From positions 62,001 through 126,000 of the forward strand of contig JAQGDQ010000009.1 of the NCBI GenBank assembly GCA_030141605.1: 64,000 nucleotides of DNA. Reading direction: 5' to 3'. Within the stretch, counting starts at the first letter, position 1. Each line of letters starts with the position of its first letter. Source of the DNA: Tubiluchus corallicola (taxonomy: Eukaryota > Priapulida > Priapulimorpha > Priapulimorphida > Tubiluchidae). The notes under the pieces were generated by a model. That model worked only from the letters and a program-made list of their open reading frames with translations. It was not told where the DNA came from and did no database searches. The translations under genes were made by a program, and so were the position numbers. Of this stretch, positions 1 through 64,000 are shown piece by piece.

Positions 1-541
1 GCCGTTATTACAGTATTTTAGTGGCATATTAAACGCATTACAGTGTTATGACATTATTTAATAGTAACATTATGCAATTCTAAGTTTTTTTGCAATTCAG
101 TCAAATTGGTATCTAAGAGACATAACACAAGATATAATCAATACATTGTGCCTTTTTGTAAAACCAACATAGCTAAACATTTTATAATATTTCAAGGACC
201 AAAAATCTGTAATGAGATCTGTCAATCTGCAAAAATAACAGCTTTATTACTAGATTTAAAAAATGCTAAAAAATCTAATTTGAAGTAAATACCAGAGAGT
301 AATCAAAACTTCTATCAGTATCCATCCTCACAGTGGTGGCAAAACAGTCCAGGTATCTTAATCAAGTTATCTTAATTTGCATACGCGCATGCCTAATATT
401 TTAACAAATAATAGTCTTTCTATCTTTTATATCATCTTATATATGACTTCATTCATCATATCATTCCATTCTGAAGCACTAAATGTTTTCCTTATTATGC
501 AATTTCCGGCTTATTTTAATTACTTTTTGTTTCTTTCACAG
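1..541. other. Probable last intron of an upstream gene
   Basis: AT-rich sequence with no convincing exon. It ends in a pyrimidine-rich tract and CAG at 539-541, which looks like the 3' splice site for the exon that follows. A 60-codon open stretch at 106-288 has no family resemblance and is treated as chance. Confidence 0.4.
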
Positions 542-644
542 TGTGGAACAATCTAACAAGCCCTGCTTTTTGATTGCCCGCAACACATTTACATTTGTTT
601 ATAAGCAAACATGGTGTGAGGCTTTTCTTGTGCAGAGACAATAA
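542..644 (+). CDS. Probable 3' terminal exon of an unidentified upstream gene
   Basis: A strong acceptor (TTTCTTTCACAG) is followed by an open frame. After one base completing a split codon, it reads VEQSNKPCFLIARNTF... and ends ...CEAFLVQRQ with TAA at 642-644. The stop codon lies inside an AATAAA hexamer (640-645), and a GT-rich stretch follows about 15-25 bases later, as expected downstream of a cleavage site. About 33 residues are visible, with aromatic and cysteine-rich content typical of a folded C-terminus. I do not recognise the protein. The rest of the gene would lie left of the window. Acceptor, open frame, stop and poly(A) signal agree with one another, but the exon is short and could be a chance arrangement. 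Confidence 0.5.
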
Positions 645-645
645 A
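640..645 (+). terminator. Poly(A) signal AATAAA overlapping the stop codon
   Basis: The hexamer overlaps the TAA stop of the preceding exon, leaving almost no 3' UTR before the signal. A TTTGTATTGTGTT tract downstream fits a GU-rich element. Confidence 0.5.
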
Positions 646-2512
646 AATTTATTTGTATTGTGTTCATTGTAGGCCCTTTCACCATATATTGTACACGAAA
701 CTATTGTAAATGTGACATGTGAAATAAATGACTTATGACTTACTTATTATGTATATCATGTACGTACATAATTGCGTTCCTGTAGCGTGAGTAGACTGCA
801 GGACTATAGTTATTATACTGAAAAATGGTCATGCCATTTTATGCAAAGCTATAGAAAACTTTTCGCAAAACATGAGCATATAAAATCTTCGTTTTTTGAA
901 ATCTTTCTTCTGTTGCTGCTATTTTGTCTGCAAATCAAAAAGTCTTCCCAAGATTTTCCAACAGTGTCTTCAAGAAAATCACGTCCTGTAGCAGCCTAAT
1001 GTTACATTTTTAGTCAGTTAGTCAGGAGGAATTATTGTAAAAATGGGGGTTTGTGCCCAGTCGTTCTCACACATTTCTGAACTGTATGATGTGATCAACT
1101 CAAAACTAGGCTGGATAATTCTTTGGGATATGCCCCAGAACCTGCAGCAATAAAACCATTATTTTCAGGGTCCATCATAGTTAATTAATTAATTTTCAAA
1201 AGCCTGAAACTATGAAGTTACTTTGTATTTTTTTATCCACAAGAAGAGATAATTCGCCGTAATTAGTGAAAGTTCATTAAGAGGCATTCAAAAGAAAAGG
1301 CTTTACAAAAACTCGGCTACAACAAGTTATTGCCGTATTGGACTCTGCAGGATGCTCAGTATGGCCTGTTGAAATGCCAGCCCAATGATGATTTCTTAAC
1401 GTGATTAAGAGACTCATGGAGTCAATAATTCAAAATAAGAAGGTTGAATTCGATAGGGAATGCCTTAACGGTTACCACAGAAATCTCCTTCCTGTAGCTC
1501 TTGGAACAACAATTAAAACAGATGCAGTCAATTGCTCTATTGCAATTGCAGGAAATTTTTTTAAACCTAGCTCTACATTTGAGAAGCAGTGTATCGTGGA
1601 TCAAAACCATAGAGAAGCATGTTTAATATCAATAGGCCAAAGTTTTAGAACTCTATATACCCTGTATGATGACCATTTCAGGCTTTCAATTTCAAGTTAA
1701 TGAATATGTTCTTTAAAATTAGTATTAAAATCACACCCAGTTTCGTTGGTTTTGATAGATTTTGATGCGTGACAAATACATTATTATAGGTTTTCATAGA
1801 AATTGTTTTTAAAGATTTTATTAATTGTTCCTGTTCTTGCCTAGTAAACATTTCCGTAACCTTTTCCATAAACAGATGGTAAAGATAAATTTAATTACAT
1901 ATGACTTATTTATTTTGGATAATCAGTAATTAATCACTCTATTAATCCGCTGGTAATGTTTACGTAAGAAGTGCACGAAATGATGGAGCTGACTATCACT
2001 ATTATAGAAGTAGAATCAACAGCTATAGTTACAGTACAGTAGCAAACTAAGCGAAGCAAATGCACGCATGCACGTGTGTTTCAGCTTGCTTGCGATAATT
2101 CTCGAAAACGTTTGTAATTAAAATGATGATTAGCAGACTGTCGTATGATGAACTCATTATTAGAATAGTTTGAGTTGATCTATAAACAGACCAGAAAACC
2201 GAGGATAGATTACGCAAAAAGTACAGATCTTTAAGTTCTTGAATAATATACTTCTAAAACGACATACTACTAGAAGAAGTTTGGGGTGCACATGATTAGT
2301 ATACACGCTGCAACTCGCTAACTGGTGATGGTATTAGAGGTTATGAGAAGAGGTGAGACACGAAAAACAAACATGATGGGTGCGGGCTAAAAACACAGTT
2401 AGATTTACAGACAGGTTAGGTTGTATGGCACCCTCATGGTAGAAACAGCAGAGGGTGCTAGTGTTCAGAAGTGATCTCTAAAACTCTACATTGTGAAGAC
2501 GTTGCAATCCTG
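646..2512. other. Intergenic DNA, nothing recognised
   Basis: No exon, RNA gene or mobile-element protein was recognised. A 99-codon open frame at 1401-1700 (+) has no recognisable motif, no splice-site support and ordinary AT-rich composition, so it is not called as a gene. Confidence 0.5.
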
Positions 2513-2584
2513 TTCATAAACAACCCACTATGTGTAGCTAAATAATAATAAGATCTAATATATAGTTAGTGGGTTGTTTATGAA
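2513..2584. repeat. Hairpin repeat, copy 1
   Basis: TTCATAAACAACCCACTA (2513-2530) and TAGTGGGTTGTTTATGAA (2567-2584) are exact inverted complements around a 36-base AT-rich loop. A related pair of arms occurs at 43686-43830. Similarity of the two copies continues past the right arm (GACATTGTTCTTG...), which indicates a dispersed element rather than a chance palindrome. Confidence 0.65.
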
Positions 2585-2842
2585 GTGGACATTGTTCTTG
2601 TTATAAAAAATTTAAAAGTGTTACGTTGCAATCTAACTCATCGATTAGTATTTACAGGTGTCGAAGGCCATGCTCACATTTTTCAGCCAGTCATCTTTAT
2701 TCTTCTGATGGTTTTTGAGCGTAATCCTAGTGGAAGGCTAACCATGGTTGGACCGTGGTCCTCCACAGCACTTAGTTCAAATTTCCTTCTTATGCTGTCT
2801 GTTTCATGGCTTATTTGGCTTTAAATTGATGGAAGTGGATAT

Positions 2843-3017
2843 TGTTCCGATGATCGGAATGCTGAATTTGCAGGATACTCTTCCGATCATCGGAACTGCC
2901 ACTTGCACTGCAACTTTGCTGCGTTCAAGTTTCAATCATTGAAGCTGTAGAGTTTGCTCAGTGTGCTGTATACAAGTTCCAATCATTAAATTTGCTAGTA
3001 TTTTGCGATAATCGGAA
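2843..3017. repeat. Cluster of short palindromes
   Basis: Three related palindromes occur in 175 bases: TTCCGATGATCGGAA, TTCCGATCATCGGAA and, more degenerate, TTGCGATAATCGGAA. Two weaker relatives (GTTTCAATCATTGAA, GTTCCAATCATTAAA) lie between them. The spacing is irregular, so this is not a simple tandem array. It may be a decayed repeat or a cluster of dyad-symmetric binding sites. Confidence 0.5.
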
Positions 3018-4259
3018 CCATGGCTACACTACTATACCCTGCACTCTAATCAACTCCCGCTTGAACTGGCACCCACACTTAAAGTGCTCTGAACAGGGCT
3101 TTTAGAGTTTTAGCTGGAAGAGCAGCCAATAGAAAATATGGTAGGGCAACGTCCCTGTCACAGTCAATGAATGTAGGTACACACAAGTAGTGAGGGTGTT
3201 TTTGTACAAATTATCCACAGGGTATAGATTGTTTAAAACTGAATTAAATAGTCTGGTTTGAAAATATATGAAATTTGTATAGTTATACAAGCTTTGCTTA
3301 TGCCTGGCAAAGCATAGTAAAGTGGCTTTTAAACCAACCCTGCCTGTCTTCTGAAAATAGAAGTCTGTGTCAGACAGTGCAGTATCACTGGGAAAAAAAT
3401 CGCCTGGGACCAGAATATTAAGAAATGGGTGGAAAGTTTGGGGTTCCCTCATATTATTGTAAATACATTTTAGAAAATACAACTGCATGAGATAATGTTA
3501 AAACCACAAAAGATTTATGTAGTGTAATTAAAGGGAGTAAAAAATGTATTTTTATTTCAAGGACAGTTAGTTAGTTTCTTATTAAATTTTTACGCTATGC
3601 ATGGATAAGGACAAAAATTTTACACTTTTGACTTATGATGCCTTCAAGTTTTAGCCCTTCCACATCATTGTGCAATGCAATTTGTTGTAACCAGTCTATC
3701 AAGTATTTGCCCGTTTATAGCATAAGGAATAAAAATTGGTGAAAATAATAAAACACTTTATTTTTACCTATGCAATTTCAAGATAAAGACTAATGAAAAC
3801 TAGAAAACTAAATCGTTATTTCAAGATGGTGAGGATCTTACAAGAAAAGATTAATGTTCTTTACCACATGCACATTCACTTAATTGATTTATTACATCCT
3901 GAAATTGCTTAGGTAAAAACAGTGTTTTATTATTTTCACCAGGTCATTATTATTGCTTCTAGTTAGCACTTGCTTTATTAAAGAGGTTTAAATCACACTT
4001 GCTCAATACCTATTTTCTGTGATATTGAAAACACACTTAGCCAACAGTATTATTTTATATTGCATCATAGTTGTTTGTTGCAATCAGCAGAGCCAGAGAG
4101 CCATCATTGCTAGGTAGGCTACACGCATGCTAAAGCTTAACTGAAGTCACTGAAGGTGGAGCTGTGCAAACTTCATGTTTGAGAGTGTTTAGTGTTTACA
4201 CTGCAATTTTTCTGTGTTAAAAAGTTTCACTTTCATTTTTTGTATTTCAAATTATTCTT
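3018..4259. other. Intergenic DNA, nothing recognised
   Basis: No supported gene. A 128-codon minus-strand open frame (3102-3488) lacks recognisable motifs, paralogues in the window or splice support, and is left uncalled. Confidence 0.4.
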
Positions 4260-4560
4260 TTTTATATCTGCTAGGCTTAAACGGTCCTCGAAACACTAAC
4301 ACCATTCTCTTTACCGCTAAGGTTGGTAAAATTTGGAAAATGTCGGCTAATTCCGTGATTATTGGAAATTTATCTTTCATAGACCTGGTTCCGGCCTTTG
4401 GAACAATACCTAAACTGATTTACAGCTTGAGTGACCACTGCCTCCCAGGAGGCAGGATAGACTATTCCAATGATCATTAATCTGTTGCAGAAAAACTGAG
4501 TGGATCGAGTGCTGTTTGGCATGTCCTTATTACATGTGCTGCTTGTGTATGAACAATTGA
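4260..4560 (+). pseudogene. Decayed rhodopsin-type GPCR fragment (TM1 end to TM3)
   Basis: Reading + from about 4275, the frame gives RNTNTILFTAKV, then KIWKMSANSVIIGNLSFIDL, then VPAFGTIPKLIYSL. This is the layout of the end of TM1, intracellular loop 1 and TM2 of a class A receptor, including the NLxxxDL motif. A TAA at 4478-4480 interrupts the frame. The same frame then gives EKLSGSSAVWHVLITC, resembling the start of TM3, before further stops. A CTAG acceptor-like site lies just upstream of 4276. No later helices are found. The TM1-TM2 resemblance and the stops are seen directly; calling it a GPCR relic is inference. It does not look like a recent copy of the intact GPCR at 18561-19757. 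Confidence 0.45.
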
Positions 4561-6039
4561 GTAATTTGAGTTGCTTAAATGACAAGTTCTTACTCAAGTA
4601 ATCCTACCACCTCATGGAGTAAGCTGTTGTTCCAAGGGCTAAAAAACAATAGCTTTGTTTGATACGGGTAATTCTGGCTGAACTTTTTGTAATGTTACTA
4701 CATTTTTTTTGTATTGCACTGATAATTAGAAATTTAACTATTATCGTAACAGTCAGTATGCTAATGTTGTTATCTTATTAGAGTACACTGTAAAGCTTGC
4801 AAATTCCCGAGTTAGCACGGCTTTTAGAAAAAATTTGATTCCATTATTTATTCATTCAGTCGTCTGTCTCATTTTTTCCAACTTTTTAACTCCAATTGAG
4901 TTGAAATAACTCCAAAAGTATTTCCCCAAATTGAGTTAAAATTTGGGAGGATGATTAGCCAGAATATCCTTGTTTCAAGGATAAAAGATTTATAGCAATT
5001 TGCTAACCAGTTCATTAATTATAGCTGTTTACATTAATGATATTAAATTGATTTAAATTACGTTCTTCCGAGCTAAGATGTTGCTCGTTCAAAACAAAAA
5101 ATAGTATCAATTGGTTTGTTAGTTAACTAATTAGAGCTGTTTAATTAATTAACTTAAAATACTTTTACATTGCAAAACTGTATGGTGCCAAAAATTTTAT
5201 GTAACTTCATTCATTTGATTGCCTTTAGTCAGTTTTGGTGCATTTTAGTCTGTATTTGTCCTTGCAAAGCTTGATGTTTGGCTATTAAAGTTTTAGATTT
5301 TTTATGTGCTATCAAGCATTACAGTAAATATTTGATGACCTAACGGTCATCTAACTGCTTGGTCAAAGAAACAGTGTTTTTAAATGCCCTTTCTACAGAA
5401 TGGGAAGAACAACAGCAAGAAAACTCCTAAAAATTTAGTATATTCGTTGAGTAAACTCTCCTACTGAACGATATTTCCTTAACAGACGTCTTTATTTCCA
5501 TCAAAGAATCTACTGTGAGATCTTCTCGAAAATGATGAAAGAAAATTTTTTATACAGGTGTATTTTAAAATATAAAATACATCTATAAACCGGTTGTTAT
5601 AATATATGTAGGACGTTTGTAGAGCATGATTATTGTCCGTGTGTGAGATTGGTTGACACATGTTCTTACTTATTGCTACAGCTCATTGCGGCATTACTGT
5701 TATGGAAATGAATATTATCTGCAGACCACACTATTTTTGAGGTCAAAATGTGATCTTACGGTGCTGTCACAGAAATTGCAGCAGTTGCTAGCTGCTAAAT
5801 TTTTCATTATAGACGTGTAAAAAGAATTAATTAGCAACTACTTGTGGCGGTAAACTGTTGTTTAATTCTTGTTGTGGCAAGCTTTACAGATTTTAAATTG
5901 GCACAGTGCAAGTGTTGTAAATCTAGGTATTAATATAACTAGATTTGTTTTTATTGTTCTTGCATCCTGTATCTTCTTCTGTATACAGAGTTTATGTATA
6001 TTGTGTTTTAGGGTGATTAGCTTTTGAATCTGTACCACA
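4561..6039 (+). promoter_or_regulatory. HEATR1: HEATR1 upstream region and 5' UTR
   Basis: No other gene is recognised here, so this 1.5 kb should contain the HEATR1 promoter; no TATA or Inr could be fixed by eye. The start ATG at 6040 has the context ACCACAATGA. Two acceptor-like sites precede it: TCTGTATACAG (ending about 5989) and TTGTGTTTTAG (ending 6011). The second leaves a 28-nt leader and could close a 5' UTR intron or be a spliced-leader addition site; the sequence alone cannot separate these. Confidence 0.35.

Positions 6040-64000
<57,961 letters not shown>

Noticed and set aside
1401-1700. 99-codon open frame
   Set aside because: No motif, no splice support, no similarity I recognise; plausible by chance.
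3102-3488. 128-codon minus-strand open frame
   Set aside because: No recognisable domain, signal or paralogue; composition like its AT-rich surroundings.

Overview
This is an AT-rich animal (invertebrate metazoan) nuclear DNA window. It is dominated by one very intron-rich gene, HEATR1 (yeast UTP10 orthologue), which starts at 6040 on the + strand and runs off the right edge. I traced 42 exons, all with GT-AG borders and with mutually consistent phases. They encode about 2125 residues, and only roughly the last 60-80 residues lie beyond the window. The species cannot be named from the sequence. Near-complete retention of many HEATR1 introns and intronless ionotropic-receptor-like channels lacking an N-terminal ATD suggest a slowly evolving invertebrate, perhaps a protostome; that is inference.

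Layout. 1-660: probable 3' terminal exon and poly(A) signal of an unidentified upstream + strand gene. 660-6039: intergenic DNA with repeats and a decayed rhodopsin-type GPCR fragment. 6040-17871: HEATR1 exons 1-15, with MITEs and an almost complete hAT-type element in the introns. 17872-21187 (intron 15): an intact intronless GPCR gene on the opposite strand. 21188-24428: exons 16-20. 24429-41919 (intron 20, 17.5 kb): four intact, paralogous, intronless genes for divergent ionotropic glutamate receptor / ionotropic receptor (IR)-like channels, all on the minus strand, separated by repeats. 41920-64000: exons 21-42 with several minisatellites, MITE copies and a 5'-truncated, frameshifted RTE-like retrotransposon.

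Functionally the window combines a housekeeping nucleolar gene (SSU processome, rRNA transcription and 18S processing) with five antisense, single-exon membrane receptors inside two of its introns. The four channels share a signal-peptide-like N-terminus, the two-lobe ligand-binding fold, a QKDG pore motif and the S2 cysteine pair. They keep the ligand-binding arginine but have lost the threonine, serine/threonine and glutamate that hold glutamate, so they are probably chemosensory-type channels with another ligand.

Most notable for follow-up: (1) the antisense receptor array nested in HEATR1; (2) a 32-unit, 37-bp minisatellite that has amplified the 5' splice site of HEATR1 exon 21, so the intron begins with a ladder of donor-like sequences; (3) three copies of a TTAA-flanked MITE and two of a TA-flanked MITE in HEATR1 introns; (4) three unexplained coding-like fragments (542-644, 28112-28395 minus, 54653-54870).
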